A stretch of 43,799 nt of DNA from Caulobacteraceae bacterium (GTDB taxonomy: Bacteria; Pseudomonadota; Alphaproteobacteria; Caulobacterales; Caulobacteraceae). Every line of letters starts with the position of its first letter. The first letter of the stretch is position 1. The stretch spans positions 1 through 43,799 of the forward strand of contig JANWHQ010000116.1 of NCBI GenBank assembly GCA_025450315.1. Reading direction: 5' to 3'. The notes under the pieces were generated by a model, which ran no database searches, was not told the origin of the DNA, and saw nothing but the letters and a program-made list of their open reading frames with translations. The position numbers and the translations under genes were made by a program. This document shows, one piece after another, positions 16,452 through 26,567 of this stretch.

Positions 16452-18389
16452 ATGCGGACCAGGCTTGCGTTGCTGCTCGGGGTGGCGATGGCCGCGTCGC
16501 TGGCCCTGGCCCCGGCCGGCAAGGCGGACGAAGTCGCGCCCGGCGACTGGACCCGGTTCGCCCGCGACATGCACGGCGACCGCTACTCGCCCCTGGCCCA
16601 GATCAACACCGCCAACGTGGCCAGGCTGACCACCGCCTGGGCCTTCAAGGTGGCGCCCCAGGGCGGCGGGGGGATCGTCAACGAGACCACGCCCCTGGCC
16701 ATCGACGGGGTGCTCTACATCCCGATCGGCAAGGCCATTGTCGCCATCGACGGGGTCACCGGCCAGGAGGTCTGGCGCCACCCCCTGGACTCCGGCATCG
16801 CCCGGCGGGCGGTGTCCTACTGGCCCGGCGACGCGGCCCATCCGGCCCGGCTCTACTATTCCGACGGCAAGGACCTCGCCGCCATCGACATGAAGACCGG
16901 CCAGACGGTCGCCAGCTTCGGCGAAGACGGCAAGGTGGCGCTGGACCCGCCCGACGGCGGCCCGCCCACGGTCTACAAGGACGTGCTGATCATCGGCGCC
17001 CAGGTGGCCGAGATGCCGATCGGCCCGCCCGGCGACACCCGCGCCTTCGACGCCATCACCGGCAAGCCCAAGTGGGTGTTCCACACCGTGCCGCGGCCCG
17101 GCGAAGTGGGCCACGACAGCTGGCTCAACGACGGCTGGAAGGGCCGCTCGGGGACCAACGTCTGGGTCTGGTACATGAACGCCGACGAGAAGACGAACAC
17201 CCTCTACATGTCGGTGGGCGGGCCCTCGCCCAACTACTACGGCGGCGATCGCCCCGGCCCCGACCTGTTCGGCAATTCGGTCGTCGCGGTCGATCCCGAG
17301 ACGGGCAGGCTGAAGTGGTACTTCCAGACCATCCACCACGACCTGTGGGATTCCGACCTGCCGGCGCCGCCGACGCTGGTCGACATCCACAAGGACGGCA
17401 AGACCATCCCGGCCCTGGCCGAGACCGGCAAGCCGGCCTTCATGTACATCCTGAACCGCAATACCGGGAAACCGGTCTTCGGGGTCAAGGAGACCCCGGT
17501 CCCGCACGCGGACGTGCCGGGGGAATGGTACTCGCCCACCCAGCCGATCCCGGTGAAACCCCAGCATCTGGTGCGTTCGACCTGGACCCCCGCCGACATC
17601 GTCTCGCCCGAGGACACCAACGCCGAGCACTCGGCGGCCTGCCACGCCCTGATGGACAAGTACGGCGGCTTCTGGAACGGCGGTCCGTTCTCGCCCTTCT
17701 GGCTCTACGAACCCGGCAAGACCAAGCTGAAGGCGACCATCCGGATCCCGTCCAACGGCGGCTCCAACTGGGGCGGCACGGCGGCCGACCCGACCACGGG
17801 CCTGCTCTACATCAACACCTCCGAGCAGGCGGCCATCGGCTTCATCGAGAAGCGCAAGCCGCACGTGAGCTACGGCCGCGGCGATGAGGATTCGCCCCAG
17901 CTCTACGACCGCGCCAGCCTCTCGGCGCCAGGCGCCTACACCGGCTTCAACGCCAGCTTCAAGGACGCCCAAGGCCACATGGTGAGCCTGCCGTGCATCA
18001 AGCCGCCGTGGGGACGCCTGTTCGCCATCAACGCCAACACCGGCGACATCGTCTGGCAGACGCGGCTGGGGGTCACCGACGACCTGCCCCCAGGCAAGCA
18101 GGACACCGGCCGCTACAACGAGCTGGGCGGACCGATCGTCACCGCCGGCGGGCTGGTGTTCATCGGCGGCACGGACGACCATCGCTTCCGCGCCTTCGAC
18201 GCCAAGACCGGCAAGGAACTGTGGACCCGGAAGCTGGAATACGGCGCCCAGGCCCTGCCGATCACCTATCGCGGCAAGGACGGCCGGCAATATGTGGCCG
18301 TCGTCTCCGCCAGCGGGGCCGGCCAGAAAGGCCCGGACGGCAAGCCCGACAACGATCAGGCGCTGATCTCCTTCGCCCTGCCGAACTAG
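16452..18389 (+). CDS. Exported PQQ-dependent dehydrogenase (quinoprotein beta-propeller, glucose/quinate dehydrogenase-like)
   Basis: The 645-residue product starts with a signal peptide (MRTRLALLLGVAMAASLALA) and then an eight-bladed quinoprotein propeller. WTRFARDMHGDRYSPL opens the domain, D-x-x-T-G-x-x-x-W blade motifs recur, and HHDLWDSDLPAPPTLVDI and CIKPPWG are the signatures of the membrane glucose/quinate dehydrogenase branch. The N-terminal five-helix membrane domain of that branch is absent, as is a C-terminal haem c domain, so it would be a soluble periplasmic enzyme needing a separate electron acceptor. ATG 16452 is chosen over an in-frame one at 16338 because AGGGAGG and the signal peptide follow the later start. 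A TATAAC sequence at 16344 may mark its promoter. The substrate is unknown; quinate- or sugar-like polyols are possible. Confidence 0.88.
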   Translation: MRTRLALLLGVAMAASLALAPAGKADEVAPGDWTRFARDMHGDRYSPLAQINTANVARLTTAWAFKVAPQGGGGIVNETTPLAIDGVLYIPIGKAIVAIDGVTGQEVWRHPLDSGIARRAVSYWPGDAAHPARLYYSDGKDLAAIDMKTGQTVASFGEDGKVALDPPDGGPPTVYKDVLIIGAQVAEMPIGPPGDTRAFDAITGKPKWVFHTVPRPGEVGHDSWLNDGWKGRSGTNVWVWYMNADEKTNTLYMSVGGPSPNYYGGDRPGPDLFGNSVVAVDPETGRLKWYFQTIHHDLWDSDLPAPPTLVDIHKDGKTIPALAETGKPAFMYILNRNTGKPVFGVKETPVPHADVPGEWYSPTQPIPVKPQHLVRSTWTPADIVSPEDTNAEHSAACHALMDKYGGFWNGGPFSPFWLYEPGKTKLKATIRIPSNGGSNWGGTAADPTTGLLYINTSEQAAIGFIEKRKPHVSYGRGDEDSPQLYDRASLSAPGAYTGFNASFKDAQGHMVSLPCIKPPWGRLFAINANTGDIVWQTRLGVTDDLPPGKQDTGRYNELGGPIVTAGGLVFIGGTDDHRFRAFDAKTGKELWTRKLEYGAQALPITYRGKDGRQYVAVVSASGAGQKGPDGKPDNDQALISFALPN

Positions 18390-18403
18390 GACCCGAGCCC
18401 ATC

Positions 18404-19354
18404 ATGTCCAAGATCATGAAGACCGCCCTGCTCGCCGCCGCCCTGGCGATCGCGGCCCCCGCCCTGGCCCAGCCGATCACCCCGCCGCCCGACGTCAAGC
18501 CGGCCAAGCCGGTGTTCGCGGCGAGCTACATGAACATCTTCCGGCGCTTCTCGCCCGACATCCGCGACAAGATGGTGGAGTTCTACAACCAGGTGCTGGG
18601 CCTCAAGGCCCTCACGCCAATCCAGCTCAGCAAGAGCCAGCAGATGCTGCTGTTCAAGGTGGGCGCCGGCCAGATCAAGCTGGCCAGCGGCCTCAACAGC
18701 GGGCGCGAGTACCGCCCGGGCGGCAAGCTGAACGACGCCACCGGCATCCGCCTCATCACCCTCTACTTCCCCGACGAGGCGGCGCTGAAGGCCGGCTTCA
18801 AGGCCCACGGCTATCCCGAGCCCGGGTTCAAGGACATCGGCGCGGGGCGCAAGGCGGCGATGGTCGCCGATCCCGGCGGCTTCCGGGTCGAGCTGGTGGT
18901 TGTCCCAGGCGCCCCTCCGGAGACCTATGGCAAGATCGACGTCGGCATCAACGCGTCGGACCTGAAGAAGAGCGAGGCCTTCTACCGCGGCTTCGTGGGC
19001 CTGGACGAGCTGCCGCCCGAGAAGGACGCCTTCCTCGGCGTCACCAAGCATCCCTTCCGCCATGGCACGACCACCATCGACCTCTGGTCGGTGGGCCACG
19101 ACCTGCCCAAGGACACCGGCAGCGCGGGCATCCAGTACATCACCAGCAACGTCGAGCAGATCGACGCCCTGGCCAAGCAGGAGCATGTCGCCGTCGAGAC
19201 CCCCCTGGGCGGGGTGCCCGGGTTCAACGTCGTCACCGTCTGGCTGAACGACCCGGACGGCGTGACAAACTACTTCTACGAGCTGGGCCCGGGCGGCCGG
19301 CGCGGCCCGCCGCCGGGCGCCGCCGCGCCGCCGCGGCCGGCCGTGGCGAATTAG
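18404..19354 (+). CDS. Exported VOC (glyoxalase/dioxygenase fold) family protein
   Basis: The 316-residue product has a signal peptide (MSKIMKTALLAAALAIAAPA, cleavage near ALAQ), unusual for this mostly cytoplasmic superfamily. Two VOC modules follow. The first, about residues 40-165, contains DKMVEFYNQVLGLKAL and closes with ADPGGFRVELVVV. The second, about 175-300, contains KKSEAFYRGFVGLDELPP and closes with NDPDGVTNYFYELG. The C terminus is Pro/Ala-rich. It starts 14 bases after the PQQ dehydrogenase and is probably co-transcribed, so both would act in the periplasm. Metal ligands and substrate are not certain. Its stop overlaps the convergent carboxylesterase by 4 bases. Confidence 0.8.
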   Translation: MSKIMKTALLAAALAIAAPALAQPITPPPDVKPAKPVFAASYMNIFRRFSPDIRDKMVEFYNQVLGLKALTPIQLSKSQQMLLFKVGAGQIKLASGLNSGREYRPGGKLNDATGIRLITLYFPDEAALKAGFKAHGYPEPGFKDIGAGRKAAMVADPGGFRVELVVVPGAPPETYGKIDVGINASDLKKSEAFYRGFVGLDELPPEKDAFLGVTKHPFRHGTTTIDLWSVGHDLPKDTGSAGIQYITSNVEQIDALAKQEHVAVETPLGGVPGFNVVTVWLNDPDGVTNYFYELGPGGRRGPPPGAAAPPRPAVAN

Positions 19355-20886
19355 TGGAAGTGGTCGATCAACTGGCCAATCAGCTCCAGCTGCGGCCGGT
19401 TCGGCAGGTCGATCGCCTCGGAGTGTGAATCCAGGCGCATCACCTTCGGGCTTGTCTCGGTGAAGCGCGGCCACACCGGCAGGCCCGGACCGTTCGGGTC
19501 GCCCCGCTTGGCGAAATTGGTCCAGTACTCGGCCATCTGCTCGGCCACGGCCCGGTCCTCGGCCGTCCACTCGAAGGTGGGCCCGCCGTCGTTCTGGAAC
19601 ACGAAGAACAGCTCGCTGGCGTGCGGCGCGCCCAATCTTTGGCGCAGGGCGCGGTCCTTCAGGGGTTCGGGCTGGGCGAAGCGGTAGGAATAGACCGGGG
19701 CCTTCCCCGTCCTGGCCTGCAGCCGCGTCCAGGTCCAGGCCTGCCAGCGGACGCCGAGGTCGCTCTGGAAGTCGAGCCGCGCGCGCCAGGCCTGCTCGTC
19801 GGTGGTGAACGGATAGGCGGCGCGGAGCTGGGGGCCGAACGGCTTGAGGTAGGTGTCCCAGTTGCTCCTTAGCTGGGTGGCCGTGATCGGCGGCATGACG
19901 GTGGGGAAGTTGCCTTCCTCGGTGTTGACGCCGATCAGCATGGGTACGTCCGTCTGTCGGCCGGCCGCGAAGGCCTCGGCGGCGCCCGTGGGCACAATCC
20001 AGCCGTCCACGATCGGCCGCGCGTCGGGCGGACTCGGCAGGAAACGCTCGGCCGGCAGCTTGCGGAGGGCCTCCAGGGTCGGCCCGCCCAGCTTGGCCGC
20101 ATAGTCCGCGCCCAGCTTCTCGGCCGGCGCCAGGGTCTTGGGGCCGCCGACCGCCGTGTCGGGCGGAGAGAAGTCGCCGCCGCTCTCGCCGATGGCGCCG
20201 GAGAACAATCCGCGCGCCTCGGGCGAGATCACGAGGTCGCTGATCATGATGGCGCCGGCCGACTGGCCGAACAGGGTCACCCGTCTTGGATCGCCGCCAA
20301 GCGCGGCGGCGTTGCGCTGGACCCATTTCAGCGCCGCGATGGCGTCCATGTAGCCGTAGTTCCCCGAGGCGTGGTGCGGCGACTCCCGCGTCAGCTCGGG
20401 CAGGGCGAGGAAGCCCAGGGCGCCCAGCCGGTAGTTGAAGGTGATCACCATCACCCCGTGGCGCGCCAGGGCGGAGGCGTCGAAGAGGTCCCAGGCGGCC
20501 GATCCGCCGGAAAAGCCGCCGCCGTAGAACCATACCATCACGGGAAGCGGGCCGCTCGCCTTGGCGGGGCGCCAGACGTTCAGATAGAGGCAGTCCTCCG
20601 AATAGGCGCCGCCGCGGCCGGGCGAGGTGGGCGGGGGCGTCGTCTGGACGCAACCGGGGCCGGCGGCGTCGGCCTTGCGCACGCCGGACCAGGGCTTGAC
20701 CGGCTGGGGCGGCCGCCAGCGCAGATCGCCCACCGGCGGGGCGGCGAAGGGCACGCCCTCGTAGACGAGCACGTCGCCTTGCCGGACGCCTTCCAGCAGC
20801 CCGTCGCTCGTGCGCACCGCGGCCCCGGCCGGCGACGCCAGCGCCAGAGTCGCGCAGAGCGCCGCCATCACGCCAATCCGGGCCAT
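19351..20886 (-). CDS. Exported type-B carboxylesterase/lipase
   Basis: The 511-residue product has a signal peptide (cleavage after ASPAGA) and the full carboxylesterase type-B domain. It shows the N-terminal RTSDGLLEGV and GVPFAAPPVGDLRWRPP, the second signature EDCLYLNVW, and the oxyanion hole YGGGFSGGS. The nucleophile elbow is FGQS209AGA, the acid is probably in GVNTEEGNFP, and the His in GAPHASELFFVF. It hydrolyses carboxylic esters, possibly aromatic ones. A GGGGAAGG ribosome site lies 4 bases before the ATG. The gene starts only 19 bases after the end of the permease gene, so it looks like the last gene of the ABC export operon. Confidence 0.92.
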   Translation of the reverse strand: MARIGVMAALCATLALASPAGAAVRTSDGLLEGVRQGDVLVYEGVPFAAPPVGDLRWRPPQPVKPWSGVRKADAAGPGCVQTTPPPTSPGRGGAYSEDCLYLNVWRPAKASGPLPVMVWFYGGGFSGGSAAWDLFDASALARHGVMVITFNYRLGALGFLALPELTRESPHHASGNYGYMDAIAALKWVQRNAAALGGDPRRVTLFGQSAGAIMISDLVISPEARGLFSGAIGESGGDFSPPDTAVGGPKTLAPAEKLGADYAAKLGGPTLEALRKLPAERFLPSPPDARPIVDGWIVPTGAAEAFAAGRQTDVPMLIGVNTEEGNFPTVMPPITATQLRSNWDTYLKPFGPQLRAAYPFTTDEQAWRARLDFQSDLGVRWQAWTWTRLQARTGKAPVYSYRFAQPEPLKDRALRQRLGAPHASELFFVFQNDGGPTFEWTAEDRAVAEQMAEYWTNFAKRGDPNGPGLPVWPRFTETSPKVMRLDSHSEAIDLPNRPQLELIGQLIDHFH

Positions 20887-20905
20887 GTTCCTTCCCCTTT
20901 TTCAG

Positions 20906-23398
20906 CTAATCGTATCGAAGCGTCTTCGCCGGCTCCGCCCGAGCCACGCGCAGGGTCTGGGCCACGACGGTGAGCACCGCGACGGCAAGGGTCAGCGCCG
21001 CGGCGGCGAGGAAATAGACGGGTCGCAGCGCCACCCTCTGATCGAAACCGGCCAGGTAGTGGCGCATGGCCAGATAGGCCAGCGGCCAGGCGATCAGGTT
21101 GGCGATCAGCACGGGGCGCAGGAACTGGGCGATCAGCAGGCGGCCGACGTCCGCAGCCGAGGCGCCGAGGGTCTTGCGGATGCCGATCTCATGCCTGCGC
21201 CGCTCGGCGGCCGAGGCGGCGAGCCCGAACAGGCCCAGGCACGCGACCCCAAGCGCCAGCACGGCGGCGGCGCCGAACAGGCGGGTGCGCTGATCGTCCG
21301 CCTGGTAATAGGGCTGCAGGCTGGAAGCGACCGTCTCGGCCCTGAACGGAATCTCGGGCGCCACCGAGCGCCAGCTGTCCTGGAGACGCGCCGAAAGCGC
21401 GCCCCAGTTCCTGGACTCATAGCGGATCGCGGCGACCGCGGTCGGGATGCCCTGCCCTCGCAGGAAGTAGACGGTCGGACTGACCTGGGCGCGGGGCGAA
21501 CCGAAGCGAAGGTTGTCGGTCACGCCGACGATGCGGTGCAGGCTGCCGCCCTTGCCGGCGCCTTGCCGGATGGTCTGGCCGAGCGCCTGGCGAGCCGTGG
21601 AGAAGCCGAAGGCGCGCGCCGCGGCGAGATTCACGACCATGTTGGCCGGCCGCATGTCCGTCGTGGCCAAACCGGCCGGCGCCGCGACAGGAACCGCCAG
21701 GTCCATGCCCTTGGCGGGGTCGAGGACCCTGCCCGCCCGCAGATGAACGCCATAGGTGCGGAAGAAGCCCGGCCCGACGAACACCACGTCCATGTCGCTG
21801 CCTTGACCCTTGCCGTTGGGACCGGCGAACGCGCCATACCACTCCGGACTGCGCGGGCCGGGATAGGCGTTGGTCTCGGAAACGCTGACCACGCCGGGCG
21901 TCCGGCGCCACACGTCGAGCAAGGCCGAGCGCTGGCCCTCCGACAGCAGAGGGCTGTTGAACGACTGCACCACCGCCAGCCCGTCGCGCTCGAAGCCCAG
22001 GTCGCCGTGATGGAGATATCGGGTCTGCGCCAGGATCACCGCCGTCGCGATGACGAAGGCGGCGGCGACGCTGAACTGGAACAGCACCAGCGCCTCGCGC
22101 AGCCACCGGTCGGCGCGCGCCGGCGCATGGCCCCGCCCCGATGCCAGCACGGCCGCCGGCCGGAAGCGGGAGATGACGAGCGCCGGATAGGCCCCGGCGC
22201 CGAGGCCGACCAGCAGCACGACGGCCAGCAGGGTCGGCAGGACGCTGTCGGCGCCCGCGTAGACGATCTTGAGCGGCAGGCCTGTCGCCGCGTCCGCCAG
22301 CGGCAGGACGAGCTCGGCGAGCGCCAGTCCGACCACCGCCGCGATCGCGGTCAGCGCCAGCGCCTCGATGATGAACTGGAAGGTCAGCGCCTTGCGGGTG
22401 GCGCCCATGACCTTGCGCAGCGCCGCCTCCTTGGCGCGCACCCCCGCGCGGGCGGTCGCCAGATTGACGTAGTTCACAGCGGCCAGGGCGAGCGTCAGAA
22501 CCCCGACGACCGCCAGGGTCAACACCGATGCGGCATCCTTGGGATCGCTCAGATGCTGAGCGGTCAGCGGCGCGGCCTGAACCTTGATGACCACCTTGCT
22601 GGCGTCTGGCCACCGGATGTTCGGCGGGACGTGGCGCGCGACCAGAGGGCCCAGCTGGGCGTTCAGCGCCTCGGCCGCGGCCCGGTCGGGCAAGCGGAGG
22701 TAGGTGGTGACCGCAAGCCCTATCCAGTTCCGCCAGCCGGGCGAGGCTGCGATCATCTGCGGGGTCATCGGCGCGACCAGATCGAAGCGGAGATCGGTGT
22801 TGCGCGGCAGGTCCTTCAGCACCCCCGTGACGCGATAGGCGCGGATCACGCCGTCTTGCAAGGACGGCGGCGCCCCCAGCCGCGCCGGGAAGCTGAGGTC
22901 CAGCCGCCGGCCGACCGCGTCGGGCCCGCCGAACAGGCGCCTGGCCACGCGCTCGCTGACCAGCACCTCGTCGGGCGACCTCAACAGGGCGGCCGGGTCG
23001 CCGGACTGCAGGGGCAGGTTCAGCACCTCGAGGAAGTCGGGCCCGACAAGCGCCAACCTCTCGGGCGACGCGCCGGCGCCCTGGTGAACGATCGCGTCGG
23101 TCTCGCCCACGAACGTGCCGGCGATCTGCGGGTGCTCGCCCTTCAGCGCCTCGAGCATGCCGCCGAAGGTGTGCGGCCCCGACAGCGGCGGCAGGCCCGG
23201 CGGGGACAGGCTGGTGCGCATCACGTAGATCCGGGACGCGTCCGGCAGCCACCGCTCGAAGCTGGTCTCGAAGCGGATGTAGAGCGACAGGCAGAGGAAC
23301 ACCGCGATGCCGACCGCCAGGCCCAGGATGTTGAGCGCCGCGTAGAGCCGGTGGCGCGCCAGCGAGCGGTAGAAGGTCAGGAGGTAGGCGCCCCGCAT
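20906..23398 (-). CDS. ABC transporter permease with two FtsX/MacB-type halves (copy 1)
   Basis: The 830-residue protein has an N-terminal membrane helix (NILGLAVGIAVFLCLSLYI), a large periplasmic MacB-like domain to about 275, and an FtsX membrane unit with helices about 285-390 including the cytoplasmic EAALRKVMGAT. A second periplasmic domain follows, with a final FtsX unit including EIGIRKTLGAS. Each signature marks the coupling helix region that meets the ATPase. It is a paralogue of the permease just upstream (15-base gap) and should pair with it or act as its own dimer with the single ATPase. MacB-type systems use mechanical movement to push peptides, lipoproteins or drugs to an outer-membrane channel. 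The substrate here is unknown. Confidence 0.9.
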   Translation of the reverse strand: MRGAYLLTFYRSLARHRLYAALNILGLAVGIAVFLCLSLYIRFETSFERWLPDASRIYVMRTSLSPPGLPPLSGPHTFGGMLEALKGEHPQIAGTFVGETDAIVHQGAGASPERLALVGPDFLEVLNLPLQSGDPAALLRSPDEVLVSERVARRLFGGPDAVGRRLDLSFPARLGAPPSLQDGVIRAYRVTGVLKDLPRNTDLRFDLVAPMTPQMIAASPGWRNWIGLAVTTYLRLPDRAAAEALNAQLGPLVARHVPPNIRWPDASKVVIKVQAAPLTAQHLSDPKDAASVLTLAVVGVLTLALAAVNYVNLATARAGVRAKEAALRKVMGATRKALTFQFIIEALALTAIAAVVGLALAELVLPLADAATGLPLKIVYAGADSVLPTLLAVVLLVGLGAGAYPALVISRFRPAAVLASGRGHAPARADRWLREALVLFQFSVAAAFVIATAVILAQTRYLHHGDLGFERDGLAVVQSFNSPLLSEGQRSALLDVWRRTPGVVSVSETNAYPGPRSPEWYGAFAGPNGKGQGSDMDVVFVGPGFFRTYGVHLRAGRVLDPAKGMDLAVPVAAPAGLATTDMRPANMVVNLAAARAFGFSTARQALGQTIRQGAGKGGSLHRIVGVTDNLRFGSPRAQVSPTVYFLRGQGIPTAVAAIRYESRNWGALSARLQDSWRSVAPEIPFRAETVASSLQPYYQADDQRTRLFGAAAVLALGVACLGLFGLAASAAERRRHEIGIRKTLGASAADVGRLLIAQFLRPVLIANLIAWPLAYLAMRHYLAGFDQRVALRPVYFLAAAALTLAVAVLTVVAQTLRVARAEPAKTLRYD

Positions 23399-23413
23399 GT
23401 CCTTTCCCCCCCG

Positions 23414-25876
23414 CTACTCGTACGGGAGCGCCGAGCCGGGCGACGTCCGTGCGATGCGCAGGGCGTGCCCGGAGACGGTCATGGCGGCGATCAGCAGCAC
23501 CAGGCCGGTGGCGGCCAGGAAGTAGAGCGGGCTGAGGGCGATCCTCTGGTCGAAACCCTGGAGCCAGCTGCGCATGGCCCACCAGGCGAGCGGGCAGGCG
23601 AACAGGCTGGCGATCGCCACCGGCCCCAGGAACTGGCGCGCCATGAGCCGCAGGATATCGGCGCTGGCGGCGCCCAGGGTCTTGCGGATGCCGACCTCGC
23701 GCGTCCGGCTGGTGATCGAGAAGGACGCCAGGCCATAGAGGCCGACGCAGCCGATCAGGACGGCCGCCACCGCGCCCATGGCCAGCATCCAGGTGCGCTG
23801 CTGTTCAGGCCGATAGAAGACCGACAGGTTCTGCTGGACCGTCGTGGCCGCGAATGGAACGCCCGGCGCCGCGGCGCTCCAGACGCGGCGCATGGCCTGC
23901 TCCACCGGCCGGGGATCGTCGCCCCGGTAGCGGACCACGGCGACCGGCAGGATCAGATCGCGCGAGGACAGCGCGTAGGCGGTCGGCCCCGGTTTGTGCC
24001 TGGGAGAGTCGAAACGCATGTCGCCGAACACGCCCACCACCGGCAACGGGATCACGCCCTGGCCGGGGCCCAGGTCGTCGAGCACCAACTGGCCCACGGC
24101 CGCCCGGGGGCTGGAGAAGCCGAGCGTCCGGACCGCTTCCACGTCCAGGACCACGCTGCGCCCCCGGGCCTTGACGTCGTCCAGCGAACGGCCCGCGCCG
24201 TCGTCGAGCCCGTGCGCCGGGTCCAGCCAGCGCCCCGCGAGGAGCCGCGCGCCGTAGGTCCTGAGAAAGTCGGGGCCCGTGGTGATGATCCTCACTGCCG
24301 GCGGCAGACCGGTGACCATCTGGCCGGGTCGCTTCAGGCCAATGACGCTCGAATAGTTGCCTCCGGCCGGGGCCGTGTCCGCCTCGGAGGCGTCGATCAC
24401 GTCCGGCAGGGCGCGGAAGCCGTCGAGCACAGCCTGGCGCTGGGCGTCGGTCATCCGCGACACCGCGAAGCTCGGGGTCATGATCAGGCCGTCGCGCTGG
24501 AAGCCGAGATCGGCCCGCTGGATATACCGGGCCTGGGCGAACAGGATGGCCGTGGCGGCCGTAAAGAAGATGGCGACGGCGAACTGCAGGCCCACCAGCC
24601 CCTGGCGCAGCCGCGCGCCGCGCCGGCCGCCTCCCGGCATCCGGGCGGAGGCCAGCACCGCCGCCGGCGGGAACGCCGCCAGCAGGACGGCCGGATAGAG
24701 GCCTGCCCCCAGCCCCACGGCCACGCACACCGCGGCCACCACGGCGATCACGCTGTCGGCGCCGAGGTATGAAAGCTTCAGCGAAAGCCCGGTCATCGAA
24801 TCGACCAGGGGCAGGAGGAGCTCCGCCAAGGCCAGCCCGATCAGGCCGGCGAGGATCGCGGTCGCCACCGACTCGCCCAGGAACTGTCCGAGGAGCTGGT
24901 TGCGCGTGGCGCCCATCACCTTGCGCAAGGCGACCTCCCGCGCACGGGAGGCGGCCCGCGCGCTGGCCAGGTTGACGTAGTTCAGCGCGGCGATCAGCAG
25001 AGTCAGGCCCCCGACCACGGCCATGGCGGCGACGACCGCCGCGACGGCCGGCTCGATCAGGTGCAGACCGACCAGCGGCGCCAGGCTCAGGTGGTAGATC
25101 TGATGCGGCTTCAGCGGCGGCGCCTGCAACTGATCGGCGCCATGCCGGTCGATGAAGGGATCGAGGTCGGCCCCGAGGGCTCTGGCGCGGGCGGCGTCCG
25201 GAAGCTTCAGATAGGTCCAGACCGAGCCGAAGCCCCATTCCGAGAAGGTGTGATAGGTCGCGTCGATCCAGGCCGGAACCAGCTTGGCCAGCATGCTGAT
25301 CTGCAGGTCGGTGTTGGGCGGCAGGTCCTTCAGGATGCCGCTCACCCGATAGGTGCGGTCGGCGCCCAGCACATGGATGACCACCGTACGGCCGAGCGCC
25401 GGCCCGTCGCCGAAGTATTTGCGGGCGGTCGTCTGGGTGAGGATCAGGTTCGACGGATCGGCCAGCGAGCGGCTGCCGGCGATCATCGGCAGGTCGAACA
25501 CCTGGAAGAAGCTGGGATCCGCGAAGGTCAGGTTGTCCTCGACCGTGTCGCCGCCGCGCTTCATCGGGACCTGCTGGCGCACCGTGAGACGGGTTCCGAC
25601 GATCCCCGGTTCGTCGAGCCTGAGCTGGTCCAGCAGCATGCCGGTGGTGACGTCGGCGGGGTGCGGCCGCCCGCCGGGCAGGTGGAGCGTCCCCTGCACC
25701 AGGTAGATCTCGTCGGCATGGGGAATCCAGCGCTCGAAGCTGGTCTCGAAGCGCACGAACAGGAACAGCAGCAGGAACACCGCGATCCCGAACGCCAATC
25801 CCAGGATGTTCAGCGCCGCGTAGAGGCGGTGGCGCGACAGCGACCGATAGAAGGTCAGGAGATGGTGGCTCCACAT
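23414..25876 (-). CDS. ABC transporter permease with two FtsX/MacB-type halves (copy 2)
   Basis: The 820-residue protein has the same plan as the next permease. It has an N-terminal helix in NILGLAFGIAVFLLLFLFV, a first periplasmic domain, an FtsX unit with EVALRKVMGAT, a second periplasmic domain, and a final FtsX unit with EVGIRKTLGAA, ending SALPYE. The first about 40 residues are nearly identical to those of the neighbour (both contain LLTFYRSL, RHRLYAALNILGLA and RFETSFERW), while the periplasmic domains differ widely. This suggests duplication followed by divergence of the substrate-contacting parts. It starts 10 bases after the ATPase stop. Confidence 0.9.
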   Translation of the reverse strand: MWSHHLLTFYRSLSRHRLYAALNILGLAFGIAVFLLLFLFVRFETSFERWIPHADEIYLVQGTLHLPGGRPHPADVTTGMLLDQLRLDEPGIVGTRLTVRQQVPMKRGGDTVEDNLTFADPSFFQVFDLPMIAGSRSLADPSNLILTQTTARKYFGDGPALGRTVVIHVLGADRTYRVSGILKDLPPNTDLQISMLAKLVPAWIDATYHTFSEWGFGSVWTYLKLPDAARARALGADLDPFIDRHGADQLQAPPLKPHQIYHLSLAPLVGLHLIEPAVAAVVAAMAVVGGLTLLIAALNYVNLASARAASRAREVALRKVMGATRNQLLGQFLGESVATAILAGLIGLALAELLLPLVDSMTGLSLKLSYLGADSVIAVVAAVCVAVGLGAGLYPAVLLAAFPPAAVLASARMPGGGRRGARLRQGLVGLQFAVAIFFTAATAILFAQARYIQRADLGFQRDGLIMTPSFAVSRMTDAQRQAVLDGFRALPDVIDASEADTAPAGGNYSSVIGLKRPGQMVTGLPPAVRIITTGPDFLRTYGARLLAGRWLDPAHGLDDGAGRSLDDVKARGRSVVLDVEAVRTLGFSSPRAAVGQLVLDDLGPGQGVIPLPVVGVFGDMRFDSPRHKPGPTAYALSSRDLILPVAVVRYRGDDPRPVEQAMRRVWSAAAPGVPFAATTVQQNLSVFYRPEQQRTWMLAMGAVAAVLIGCVGLYGLASFSITSRTREVGIRKTLGAASADILRLMARQFLGPVAIASLFACPLAWWAMRSWLQGFDQRIALSPLYFLAATGLVLLIAAMTVSGHALRIARTSPGSALPYE

Positions 25877-25886
25877 GGGCTGGACC

Positions 25887-26563
<677 letters not shown>

Positions 26564-26567
<4 letters not shown>

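Noticed and set aside
20810-24772. A plus-strand open frame of about 1300 codons opposite the permeases.
   Set aside because: It is Gln/Arg/Gly-rich with no domain or hydrophobic pattern, as expected for the antisense of GC-rich genes; the opposite strand has clear FtsX motifs.
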